From UBA6109 sp035366835 (lineage in GTDB: Bacteria; Desulfobacterota; Syntrophia; Syntrophales; UBA6109), in the NCBI GenBank assembly GCA_035366835.1, contig DAOSIS010000042.1, positions 1 to 23,714 on the forward strand: a stretch of 23,714 nucleotides of DNA, read 5' to 3'. The notes beneath the pieces are model-generated. The model had not been told where the DNA came from and searched no databases. It saw nothing but the letters and a program-made list of their open reading frames with translations. The position numbers and the translations under genes are program-made. Each line of letters opens with the position of its first letter. The stretch's first letter is position 1. Shown piece by piece: positions 1 through 7,210 of the stretch.

Positions 1-120
1 GCCGCATCATACCTTATCTGAGAGCAATTCCAAGACGGGTTCTTCGGACGGATACGAAAAGACGGCTGTCACGCGGGACCCCGATCGCGCGGCCGTCCTG
101 CGCGCTGCTGGCTGAAATCC

Positions 121-2043
121 CTACGGTCCTTTCCGCAGCGACATCGCATCCCTGAGGTTGGCCTGCGCCGTCGGGTAATCCGGCTGGATGCGGAGCGCCT
201 CCCGGAAGTGCGCGATGGCCTCGTCGACGTTTCCCTGCAGCAGGAGGGCGCTGCCCAGGTTGTTGTGGAGCTGCGCCCATCCCGGCCGCTTCCGCAGCGC
301 CTCCCGGAAATGCGCCATTGCCTCGGCGTGCTTACCCTGGGAGCCGAGGATGCTTCCCAGGTTGTAGCGGGCCTCGGCAAAATCGGGCTTCAGGTCCAGC
401 GCCGTCCGGATCTCGCGGATCGCCTCGTCGATCTTTCCCTGCTCGAAATACGCCTTCCCCAGATTGTTGCGGAAGATCTCGTCGCGCGGATTGAAGCGGA
501 CGGCATCGAGATAATGGGCAACCGCCTCGTCGGTCCTGCCGCGGTCGGCAAGAATATTCCCCAGATGGTCGTGGGCCTTCGCGTTGGCGGGATTGATGCG
601 GATCGCCTCGCTGAAATGGGCCAGCGCCCCTTCCGTGTCGCCGGTCCTGCGCAGGGCGGACCCCATCAGGTCATGGGCGGTGCTGTTGTCGCTCGTGACG
701 GCAAGGGTATGGCGAAACAGGGAAACGCCGTTCTGCCAGTGGGAAAGCTGGCTCCACGTAACGGCCATGAGGGCCGCAATCGCGGCCCCGGCCGCCACGG
801 CAAGAATCGGTTCCTTTCCGCGTACCCGTTTCAGCAGTTCCGGCGCGCCCCAGGCGATCATGATGAAGAGCCCGACGAGCGGCACATAGGTGTACCGATC
901 CGCCATCGCCTGCGAACCCACGGCAACGATCCCGATGACGGGGACGAGCGTGCCGAGATACCAGAGCCACCCGACGATCAGCCAGGGGAACCGTCCGGCG
1001 CTCCTCGCCGCGGCCCAGGTGATGCCGATCAGAAGCAGGGCGGCCCCGATGACGAGCCAGAGCGGCAGGACTTTCGGATAGGGATAGAAAACGGCGAGGT
1101 GGTCCGGCCAGATCATCTTGCCCATGTAGCGCGCGTAGGACAGAAGGGAATTGGCGATGCGGAAGCCCAGCGGCATCGCCTCCAGCGACGACACGGAGCC
1201 TTCGCCGTGCTGGGTGACGAAGGTGATGACACTGAAGAGGGCCGACAATGCGAAGAGCGGGATCTTTTCGAGCACGAAGCCGCGAATACGCGGCCACGGC
1301 AAGGCAAGGGGCAGGGACGCCTCGACGGACGGGGCGGCTGCCCTGCGGGGTCTCGCGACCTTCGACTTCCGCTTTCCCGGTGTGGCCGGCCGACCGGCGG
1401 GTTCCCGGCTCACGCCCGCTTGTCCCGGCGGCTGTAGCCTGCCGAGGGGCCAGAAGTCCAGGAGCAGAAGCAGGAAGGGGAGGGTGACCAGCATGGGCTT
1501 TGCCATCAGGCCGAGAAGGAACAGGATGACGACGCAGCCGTACCGGGGCAGCCGGGGCTTCTCCACGTAAAGGACGTAAGCTCCGATCGTGAGGATCAGG
1601 AAGAACGTGCTCAGGACGTCCTTGCGCTCCGAGATCCAGGCAACGGATTCGACATGCAGCGGGTGAAGGGCGAAAAGGGCGGCCGCGAAGGCGCTTTGCC
1701 AGGGGGCCTTTGTCATCCGCAGGAGCAGCAGAAAAAGCAGCAGGGTGTTGGCGATGTGGAAGAGGAGATTTCCGAAATGATGTCCCGCCGGGTTCAGTCC
1801 GAAGATCTGGATGTCCAGCATGTGCGAGAGCCACGTCAGCGGATGCCAGTTGCCGATGTAGACGGTCGTGAAGGACCAGCGGACGCCGTCCGCGGTCAGC
1901 CCGTTCTGCACGATGTCGTTTTCGGTCACGTAGGCGGGGTCGTCGTAGTTGACGAAATCGAGAGAGATCGCCTGCCAGTATGCAGCGGCCGTCAGCAGCA
2001 GCAGCGAAACCACAATCCAGAGCTTCTTCGCCTTCAGAGACAA
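121..2043 (-). CDS. TMTC-like multi-pass membrane protein with C-terminal TPR repeats
   Basis: Predicted 640-residue inner-membrane protein. The N-terminal ~450 residues contain many hydrophobic segments. They carry the NYDDPAYV stretch with paired acidic residues (about 32-39) and a FALHPLHVESVAWISERKD block, both typical of bacterial relatives of the eukaryotic TMTC O-mannosyltransferases (GT-C fold). A charged Pro/Arg-rich insert follows the LDFWPLGRL segment. Residues ~452-621 are five consecutive 34-residue TPR units, each with the G-x-L / DEAxxHFxxAL pattern, followed by a 19-residue cap. The open frame extends upstream to 2136. I choose the TTG at 2043-2041 because GAGGAG lies 7 nt before it, whereas the upstream start has no such site. 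Glycosyl transfer is inferred from family resemblance only; acceptor and sugar donor are unknown. No partner gene is adjacent. The gene is divergent from the 2310 operon. Confidence 0.85.
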   Translation of the reverse strand: MSLKAKKLWIVVSLLLLTAAAYWQAISLDFVNYDDPAYVTENDIVQNGLTADGVRWSFTTVYIGNWHPLTWLSHMLDIQIFGLNPAGHHFGNLLFHIANTLLLFLLLLRMTKAPWQSAFAAALFALHPLHVESVAWISERKDVLSTFFLILTIGAYVLYVEKPRLPRYGCVVILFLLGLMAKPMLVTLPFLLLLLDFWPLGRLQPPGQAGVSREPAGRPATPGKRKSKVARPRRAAAPSVEASLPLALPWPRIRGFVLEKIPLFALSALFSVITFVTQHGEGSVSSLEAMPLGFRIANSLLSYARYMGKMIWPDHLAVFYPYPKVLPLWLVIGAALLLIGITWAAARSAGRFPWLIVGWLWYLGTLVPVIGIVAVGSQAMADRYTYVPLVGLFIMIAWGAPELLKRVRGKEPILAVAAGAAIAALMAVTWSQLSHWQNGVSLFRHTLAVTSDNSTAHDLMGSALRRTGDTEGALAHFSEAIRINPANAKAHDHLGNILADRGRTDEAVAHYLDAVRFNPRDEIFRNNLGKAYFEQGKIDEAIREIRTALDLKPDFAEARYNLGSILGSQGKHAEAMAHFREALRKRPGWAQLHNNLGSALLLQGNVDEAIAHFREALRIQPDYPTAQANLRDAMSLRKGP

Positions 2044-2252
2044 TCCCGATCTCCTCGTTCTTCCCCAGGGGAGGTTTCCGCGGCGGCGGGCCTTTCCCCA
2101 AGGCCGTCGTGAAATCCGGATCTCCCTATATCTCAAAACCCCGCAAAAGACGATAGGACGGGAAGGGATGGGGAAAACAGGCCATCCATTTGCGCGGCCC
2201 GTCTAAGACATCTCGGACATGAAAATCAGGGGCATCCCGATGGTGGAGATAC

Positions 2253-2272
2253 TTCAACAAAAATATATTGAA
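2253..2272. promoter_or_regulatory. Candidate promoter -10 box with overlapping dyad operator
   Basis: TTCAA and TTGAA arms are separated by 10 bp and form a dyad. Inside it TATATT (2264-2269) is a 5/6 match to a sigma70 -10 box, about 40 bp upstream of the GTG start at 2310. No good -35 is visible 17 bp upstream, which would fit an activator-dependent or repressed promoter. It lies in the intergenic space between the divergent TPR gene and the TonB-type operon. The regulator is unknown and not in the window. Confidence 0.3.
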
Positions 2273-2309
2273 CACAAACGCGGCATTCAGGCAATAGGAG
2301 ACGAGCATC

Positions 2310-2591
2310 GTGGCATACCGGAAGCAATGGACCTTCCTGCTGATCCTGATTCTCTTCCTTTCCGTTTTCTCGGGAGGCTATCACCACCGCTGCGATTACT
2401 ATTCCCATGCCTGCTCTATCTGCATCCATGGAGGGACCCATCCGGATCTCTTCCTGGCGCCGGCAGTCGCCGCGGACGATATCCAGCCGCTGGCTGTCGT
2501 GTCACATCTTGTCCCGTCTGCGGAGAACATCCCCAATCCCTCCCTATGGCGTGCACCCCTGAGCGGGCGCGCCCCGCCAAGCGTTTCGTAA
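2310..2591 (+). CDS. Small secreted His/Cys-rich protein, first gene of the TonB-type operon
   Basis: 93 residues from a GTG start with AGGAG at 2296-2300. Residues 1-23 are a signal peptide or anchor (basic start, then a long Leu/Ile/Phe core). Just after it comes a cluster of potential metal ligands: H25, H26, C28, H33, C35, C38, H40 and H44. The remaining ~45 residues are Pro/Ala-rich and look unstructured. The layout resembles the small secreted His/Cys proteins (DUF2946-like) found beside some TonB-dependent copper receptors, but this is pattern resemblance, not a confirmed family match. It is 117 bp upstream of a Cys-rich lipoprotein and co-directional with the receptor. Likely role (inference): periplasmic metal binding or sensing. 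It could also be a short leader gene of no independent function. Confidence 0.6.
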   Translation: MAYRKQWTFLLILILFLSVFSGGYHHRCDYYSHACSICIHGGTHPDLFLAPAVAADDIQPLAVVSHLVPSAENIPNPSLWRAPLSGRAPPSVS

Positions 2592-2597
2592 AAGGAT

Positions 2598-2618
2598 TTG
2601 TTCACAAGTCGTGAACAA
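2598..2618. promoter_or_regulatory. Perfect inverted repeat, 8-bp arms
   Basis: TTGTTCAC, a 5-bp spacer, then GTGAACAA form a perfect dyad starting 7 bp after the stop of the first gene. A second perfect palindrome, TCCCGGCCGGGA, follows at 2624-2635. There is no T-tract, so it does not look like an intrinsic terminator. It could be an operator for an internal promoter or an mRNA-processing hairpin. Confidence 0.4.
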
Positions 2619-2708
2619 GGACGTCCCGGCCGGGAAAGCCGAAACCAATCATCCATCGGCGGAGCATTTCCCGATCACATGCCGTTCCGGAAAAATGTCG
2701 AGGGTCCC

Positions 2709-2993
2709 ATGAAGAAGCGGATGATCATTCTGTTCGTTGTGATCGTCCTCGCGGGTTGCGGCACGGGCCGCGACGGAAATCCGAAAGCCGTTCCTGAGTC
2801 GTTCAAGGTCGGCGAATCGGTATACGTCTGCGGCTGTCCCATGATGTGCTGCAATTCCGTCTCCAGGGAACCCGGACGGTGCGCCTGCAACGTTCCGCTG
2901 CGCAAAGGGAACGTCTCGCGGATCCGGGAAGGCGCGGTCTTCGTCAAGATCGACGACGGTCGGGAAAAACGCTTTTTCATCACCAACCGCTGA
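2709..2993 (+). CDS. Cys-rich lipoprotein, putative metal-binding
   Basis: 94 residues. The start at 2709 gives a short lipoprotein signal peptide with lipobox LAGC (Cys17), preceded by GAGGG with a short spacer; longer upstream starts lack this logic. The mature part carries YVCGCPMMCC (C41, C43, C47, C48) and then GRCAC (C58, C60) within a CN-S-VS-x-PG-C-C frame. I recognise this as one copy of a unit seen, sometimes in tandem, in Cys-rich lipoproteins of Geobacter-like bacteria. The C-terminal ~35 residues (KGNVSRIREGAVFVKIDDG) look like a small beta element. Predicted to be membrane-anchored and to bind a soft metal in the periplasm. The role is inferred from the ligands and from the receptor gene 276 bp downstream. 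Confidence 0.75.
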   Translation: MKKRMIILFVVIVLAGCGTGRDGNPKAVPESFKVGESVYVCGCPMMCCNSVSREPGRCACNVPLRKGNVSRIREGAVFVKIDDGREKRFFITNR

Positions 2994-3076
2994 CATGGAA
3001 TTACGGAGGCTCGACCTTTTCGGACATCGGGTCGCGTCGCTGGATCGGCGAGACGGATCGCAAGGATAAGAAGGGA

Positions 3077-3206
3077 ATCCGCTGAAGCGGAGCGCCCTCT
3101 TTCATATAGAAGAAGACTTCTATCGTCACGGCCGCAGGACAATGCCGGTGATTCGGCAGCGCCCTGCCGCGTGACGCCTTCCGCCCCGACCTGCGCTGAA
3201 ACCAGC
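3077..3206 (+). promoter_or_regulatory. Strongly foldable leader upstream of the TonB-dependent receptor
   Basis: The 276-nt gap before the receptor contains successive hairpins. TCCGC/GCGGA with loop TGAA spans 3078-3091. ATAGAAG/CTTCTAT, a perfect 7-bp stem with loop AAGA, spans 3106-3123. GTCAC (3125-3129) can pair with GTGAC (3170-3174), enclosing TGCCG/CGGCA (3143-3158) or the alternative GGCAG/CTGCC (3155-3168). GCTG/CAGC with an AAAC loop spans 3195-3206. An eight-C run (3213-3220) follows. The AAGGGAATCCG at 3071-3081 and the CTGAAACCAGCC near the end loosely echo cobalamin-riboswitch segments, but the core is not matched. It is best treated as an unassigned cis-regulatory leader. Confidence 0.3.
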
Positions 3207-3269
3207 CGAACACCCCCCCCTTCTCCGGGAATCGTCCAGCCGCGTTGCCCTGCGATGGAGGTGCTGCTC

Positions 3270-5348
3270 ATGAGAATACGATGGCGCTTGCTGCTCGCGA
3301 TAATGCTGCTCGTTTGCGCGGATGCATACGCGGAACAGCCGAAGGAAAGGAAGATGGATCTTGACGATGTGGTTGTCACCGCGACGAGGACGGAACGGGC
3401 CACGGAGGAAATCCCGGCGGGGGTCAGCGTGGTGACCAAGGAGGATATCAAAGACACGAGGATGTTCGGCCTGAAGGAGGCCCTCTCGGGGATTCCGGGG
3501 GTGCAATCGGAATCCAAGAACGGGGGATACGATACCCGCCTGATCATCCGGGGCGCGGGCCTGAAGGCGAGGTACGGGGTGAGGGAGATCATGATCCTCC
3601 TCGACGGCGTGCCCATCACCGACCCGGACGGCATGTCGCGCCTGGATTTCGTCGATTCCGAAATGGTGGAGAGGATCGATGTGGTGAAGGGGCCGAACTC
3701 GACCCTCTACGGGGCGAACGCGGCGGGTGGTGTCGTGAACATCATTTCGAAAAACCTCTTCGAAGAGACCAAGAGCGTGAAGGCCGGGTACGGGAGCTAC
3801 AACACCCAGTCGTACAACGGCGTCTACGGGACGCATTTTGGCGACACGTACGTCTCCGTTTCCGGCAGCAGACGATCAACCGATTCCTGGCGGGAATGGA
3901 ACACCTTCAGCACCAATCAGGGAGGTTTCAAGGTCGGGCATCTGTTCAGCGACAAAGCCTCTTTGGAGGCGAACGTCTCGATGACGAAGGCGAACCTGCA
4001 GCTGCCGGGAACGCTCACGAAGACCCAGTTTGAAAACGACATCCGCCAGCTCACATCCGAACAGTGGAGAAACATGGGACGGTACAGCGACATCCTCTAC
4101 ACGAGCCTCAAGGGCGACAAGGAGATCGGCAACGTCAAGCTCAAGCCGCTGGCCTATTTCCAGAAATGGTCGCACTACCATCCGGTGACGGGCCTGATCA
4201 ACGACGGCGGCGCCGACGTGTACGGGGCGGACATGCAGGCCGATGTCACACACGCGATTGCGGGGATGAACGGCACCGCCACGTTCGGCGTTGCAGGGCA
4301 GATCGACAAGAGCGACGGGGACAAGTACACCTACCGGGACTTCGTGACCGGACCGGGGGGAAGGCTGGCGTATACCACATCCGACCGAAAGGGCGATCTC
4401 GCGGAGCAGGCAGAGGACACGATCGGCAAATGGGGCGTTTATCTGCAGGAGTCCCTGCGGCCGTCGGACAAGTGGATTGTGGATGTCGGCGCAAGGTACG
4501 ATCGGGTGTCCTTCGATCTCAAGACCGAGCAGTTCCGGGAATTCAATTATGCGACGGCCCGGTACGTGGTCAACCGGGCGACGATATCGAGAAAGACGAC
4601 CTTCGAGCGCGTGAGCCCCAGGATCGGCGTGGTGTACAAGCTGAACCCCGCCGTCAATCTCTACGGCAACATCTCCACCGGCTTCCAGACGCCCCAGACG
4701 GGGGAACTGAGCCTCAATCCGGAACTCGTGCCCTCCAAGACGACCAACTACGAAACCGGCTTCAAAGTCCGAAGCGAGAAGGGCCACAGCATCGACCTGT
4801 CGCTGTTCTATATCACCGTCAAGGACGACATCGTCCAGACCATGCTGCCGAACAACGAATCGTCTTACGCCAACGCCGGCGAGACGGAGAAGAAGGGAGT
4901 CGAATTGTCGGCGAAGATGCAGGTGCTCAAAGATCTCTACCTCGGAGCGGCGTATGCCTACAGCGACTTCACCTTCACCGAATTCAACGAGGTCATCGGT
5001 GGAACGAACTTCCGGAGGGACGGCAACCGGCTTCCCTACGTCCCCATGCACCAGTACACCTTGTTTGCGTCCTACAAACATTCCTCCGGGTTGCGGTTCA
5101 AGGTCGAGACGAACACCTGGGGTTCCTATGAGGTCGACAACGCGAACTCCGAAACCTACAAGGGCTACGAGTTCATCACGAACGCCCTCGTCGGGTACGA
5201 GAGGAACGGATTGGATATCTCTTTTGACGTCTACAATATCTTCGATACGCGGCATGCCATCGAGGTGACCAAGGATTCGGGAGGGGCGGCAAAATACAGG
5301 CCCGGCACCCCGTGGACGTGGATGGCGAAAGTCGCCTACAAATTCTAG
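3270..5348 (+). CDS. TonB-dependent outer-membrane receptor
   Basis: 692-residue outer-membrane transporter. The start at 3270 is preceded by GGAGGTG (3257-3263, 6-nt spacer) and gives a signal peptide cleaved after DAYA (residue 21). An in-frame ATG at 3255 overlaps that ribosome site and is less likely. A TonB box, DDVVVTA, sits at residues 32-38. It is followed by a plug domain (~45-160, with LIIRGAG, LLDGVPI and RIDVVKGPNSTLYGANAAGGVVNI segments) and a ~22-strand barrel with C-terminal YKF ending in Phe. Its length is normal for vitamin B12-, siderophore- or copper-type receptors. The substrate cannot be read from sequence. The neighbours (Cys/His-rich exported proteins, a YHS protein, a polyferredoxin) favour a metal or metal complex. 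The YHS gene starts 9 bp downstream, and ExbB/ExbD/TonB for the same system follow further on. Confidence 0.93.
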   Translation: MRIRWRLLLAIMLLVCADAYAEQPKERKMDLDDVVVTATRTERATEEIPAGVSVVTKEDIKDTRMFGLKEALSGIPGVQSESKNGGYDTRLIIRGAGLKARYGVREIMILLDGVPITDPDGMSRLDFVDSEMVERIDVVKGPNSTLYGANAAGGVVNIISKNLFEETKSVKAGYGSYNTQSYNGVYGTHFGDTYVSVSGSRRSTDSWREWNTFSTNQGGFKVGHLFSDKASLEANVSMTKANLQLPGTLTKTQFENDIRQLTSEQWRNMGRYSDILYTSLKGDKEIGNVKLKPLAYFQKWSHYHPVTGLINDGGADVYGADMQADVTHAIAGMNGTATFGVAGQIDKSDGDKYTYRDFVTGPGGRLAYTTSDRKGDLAEQAEDTIGKWGVYLQESLRPSDKWIVDVGARYDRVSFDLKTEQFREFNYATARYVVNRATISRKTTFERVSPRIGVVYKLNPAVNLYGNISTGFQTPQTGELSLNPELVPSKTTNYETGFKVRSEKGHSIDLSLFYITVKDDIVQTMLPNNESSYANAGETEKKGVELSAKMQVLKDLYLGAAYAYSDFTFTEFNEVIGGTNFRRDGNRLPYVPMHQYTLFASYKHSSGLRFKVETNTWGSYEVDNANSETYKGYEFITNALVGYERNGLDISFDVYNIFDTRHAIEVTKDSGGAAKYRPGTPWTWMAKVAYKF

Positions 5349-5357
5349 GGAGGCGCC

Positions 5358-5990
5358 ATGAAAGCGAAAAGCATCCTCTTTTTTCTGCTTGCCGTCGCGG
5401 CGTCCTTCTTCGCGGCCTCCTACCGGTGGGGAGACTCCGCCCATTCCATCGGCCTCATCAAGGCGTCGGGCGGCACGGCGAGGCACGCCTCGGTCCTGGC
5501 GAGCGGAGAGGGCACCTACACGCTGATTGCCACGGCGGCGGTCATCCCGCCGTACCGGGGAGATGCCAGAGTTGTCCTGGAAGGCGAGCCGCGGATCGAT
5601 CATGCGATCTATCTGTCGGGTCCGGTTGTGGACCTGGGCCTGCGCCGCAATCCCAAACTGAGAGACAATGTCATCCACGGCCTTCAGCCGCGGGACAGGA
5701 TCGCCCTGTGGGTGGTGATGAAGCCCCCCATGACGGATCCGGTGTGCGGCGCTCCCTATCGAGATGGGTTCTTCGGGGTTTCCCACGAAGGCAGGGACTA
5801 TGTCTTCTGCTGCCGGCGGTGCGCCCAGGCGTTCAGTCTGGACCCCGAAAGATACTGGAACAACATCGGTGTGAGGGGCAGATACCAGCTTGCCTTCTAC
5901 GACACGAAGACGAACAGGCCGGTGCTCAGCGTGCCGGTCGAATTTCAGGGAAAGGAGAAGGCGGGAGATGAGTGCGGAGACCGGCATTGA
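5358..5990 (+). CDS. Exported YHS-domain protein
   Basis: 210 residues, with GGGAGG just before the ATG. Residues 1-22 form a signal peptide or N-terminal anchor. The middle (~30-120) looks like an all-beta domain I cannot assign. Residues 127-168 form a YHS/TRASH-like metal site: DPVCGAPY, then YVFCCRRCAQAF and LDPERYW, with Cys130, Cys151, Cys152 and Cys155 as potential ligands. YHS domains occur in copper/heavy-metal ATPases and related periplasmic proteins. The C-terminal ~45 residues resemble another beta strand set. It sits between the receptor and the polyferredoxin and overlaps the latter by 23 bp, so translation is probably coupled. Inference: periplasmic metal carrier or a partner of the iron-sulfur membrane protein. 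Confidence 0.8.
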   Translation: MKAKSILFFLLAVAASFFAASYRWGDSAHSIGLIKASGGTARHASVLASGEGTYTLIATAAVIPPYRGDARVVLEGEPRIDHAIYLSGPVVDLGLRRNPKLRDNVIHGLQPRDRIALWVVMKPPMTDPVCGAPYRDGFFGVSHEGRDYVFCCRRCAQAFSLDPERYWNNIGVRGRYQLAFYDTKTNRPVLSVPVEFQGKEKAGDECGDRH

Positions 5991-6876
5991 GAAACGCTTT
6001 TTCTTCAAGAGGAGAACATGGATCCTGCTGCTGAGCCTGGTCTTGTTTCTGCCGCCTCTCTCGCTCCTCTTTCAGTTCACGCAGGACAGCAGTTTTTGCG
6101 GCTCCTGGTGCCCCCGGATGTTCTTCGTCTGGCGCCGGGGCGAGACGGCTGGGACGTTGCTGTTCGGCATGGCCAGGAGCTACATGGGGGTGGCGCTGGT
6201 CTTGGGAGCCGTGGCCAGCACCTTCTTCCTTGGCCGTTTCTGGTGCAGCCACGTCTGCCCGGTGGGCGGCGTTTCCGAACTGGGCAGCTGGCTCATTCCC
6301 GCCGCCTTCAAACTGCGCCTCGACTCGGTCCCGGCGGCCTCGGTGCGCTATGGATACCTGGCCGCGTACCTCCTGCTGCCGGCCCTCGGCCTGGGAAGCC
6401 TCTGCTGCGGCTACTGCAATTTCGCGACTGTCCCGCGGCTTTTCGGCGCGCCGTTTTCCGATGCGGACATGGCCTTCTTCTTCCGCAGCGCCGGCGTGGT
6501 GAACCTCGGGCTGCTGGTCGGCCTGGGCTTTCTGACGAAGGGTGGACGGGGGTACTGCAATCTCCTGTGCCCGGTCGGAGCCCTCGACGCCCTGTCCAGC
6601 TGTTTCGGCGAGAGGTTCGGCAGAAGGGTCCGCGTGGACGAGGAATGCTGCAGCGGCTGCGGCCGCTGCCGAGACGAGTGCCCGGTCTGGGCGATCGACG
6701 TCGATAAGAAGGCCGGCATCGACCAGCTTTCCTGCATCCCCTGCGGGATGTGCGCGAAGGTCTGCCCGGAGCATGCCATCGGATACGGCCTGAAGACGAA
6801 GACTGCGGAAGAGCGCGTCCCGGCAGTGCCGTCCTACGCCCTGACCGGACAGAACGGAAAGGACCTTGCGGCATGA
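5968..6876 (+). CDS. NapH/CcoG-like membrane polyferredoxin (4Fe-4S)
   Basis: 302 residues; the ATG at 5968 lies inside the end of the YHS gene with AAAGGAG upstream. Hydrophobic segments lie at about 17-36, 70-90, 125-145 and 172-190. Cys motifs associated with them are CGSWCP (44-49), FWCSHVCPVG (92-100), CCGYC (146-150) and YCNLLCPVGA (196-205). The soluble C-terminus has two classical 4Fe-4S sites: C228-x2-C231-x2-C234-x3-C238-P and C256-x2-C259-x2-C262-x3-C266-P. This architecture is that of NapH/NosR/CcoG-type electron carriers at the inner membrane. Such proteins move electrons between quinol or cytosolic donors and periplasmic acceptors, and CcoG reduces Cu(II). Here, beside a TonB receptor and Cys-rich proteins, reduction of an imported metal is plausible but inferred. 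No nap or nos genes are nearby. Confidence 0.88.
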   Translation: MSAETGIEKRFFFKRRTWILLLSLVLFLPPLSLLFQFTQDSSFCGSWCPRMFFVWRRGETAGTLLFGMARSYMGVALVLGAVASTFFLGRFWCSHVCPVGGVSELGSWLIPAAFKLRLDSVPAASVRYGYLAAYLLLPALGLGSLCCGYCNFATVPRLFGAPFSDADMAFFFRSAGVVNLGLLVGLGFLTKGGRGYCNLLCPVGALDALSSCFGERFGRRVRVDEECCSGCGRCRDECPVWAIDVDKKAGIDQLSCIPCGMCAKVCPEHAIGYGLKTKTAEERVPAVPSYALTGQNGKDLAA

Positions 6877-7091
6877 ACGGATGGAAACGCAGAATCCGGG
6901 CTTTTCTTGCCGCCCTGTTAGGCGCCCTGGGGGGCAGTCTTCCCGCCCTGGGCTGCACCGGCGGTTGCGGGTCTTGTTTTTCCTGCGCCGGCATGGGGGT
7001 GATCGCGGTCATCTCGGCGATCGGCGCGGCGGGAAGAAGGAAACAGGCTGTACAGGGCGGCGGAGAGCACCGTACGCCGCAGACGATCTGA
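6873..7091 (+). CDS. Very small Cys-rich membrane protein
   Basis: 72 residues. The ATG overlaps the preceding stop (ATGA), indicating translational coupling to the polyferredoxin. A basic N-terminus (residues 1-9) is followed by a hydrophobic stretch (10-27). Next comes CTGGCGSCFSCAG with Cys28, Cys32, Cys35 and Cys38 (C-x3-C-x2-C-x2-C), then a second hydrophobic stretch (41-53) and a polar tail. The four cysteines between two membrane segments could hold a metal ion or an iron-sulfur cluster. I do not recognise a named family. Position alone links it to the polyferredoxin, as an accessory subunit or a metal relay. Confidence 0.65.
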   Translation: MNGWKRRIRAFLAALLGALGGSLPALGCTGGCGSCFSCAGMGVIAVISAIGAAGRRKQAVQGGGEHRTPQTI

Positions 7092-7119
7092 TGCAAACCT
7101 TGGCGGTGAGCCGCGGGAA

Positions 7120-7173
7120 ATGCAGGAAAAAGGCATGGTCCCGGGGGCTGCGTCCTGCATGCTGTAGGCCCCC
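7120..7173 (+). promoter_or_regulatory. Interleaved hairpins in the gap before exbB
   Basis: In the 119-bp gap, ATGCAGGA (7120-7127) can pair with TCCTGCAT (7153-7160). GGGGGC (7143-7148) can pair with the GCCCCC at 7168-7173. The two stems interlock, so they form either a pseudoknot or mutually exclusive structures. No T-run follows directly. A 33-codon reading frame (7091-7192), starting on the previous stop (TGATG), runs through the same bases. Regulatory function is unproven. Confidence 0.3.
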
Positions 7174-7210
7174 AAAACCGCTTTTCCATTGAAAAAAGAG
7201 GGAGAAGGAT

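Noticed and set aside
208..1437. 409-residue plus-strand open frame opposite the TPR gene
   Set aside because: Mirrors the repeat structure of the TPR gene and has no recognisable domain.
3071..3206. Cobalamin riboswitch
   Set aside because: Only short pieces resemble the consensus. The GGTG-AA-TCC stem, the CCCGC-ACTGT core and a proper B12 box are missing.
3876..6008. 710-residue minus-strand open frame opposite the receptor and YHS genes
   Set aside because: It is a codon-bias shadow of GC-rich genes: low complexity in Arg/Gly/Val, no domain and no ribosome site. The plus-strand proteins are clearly real.
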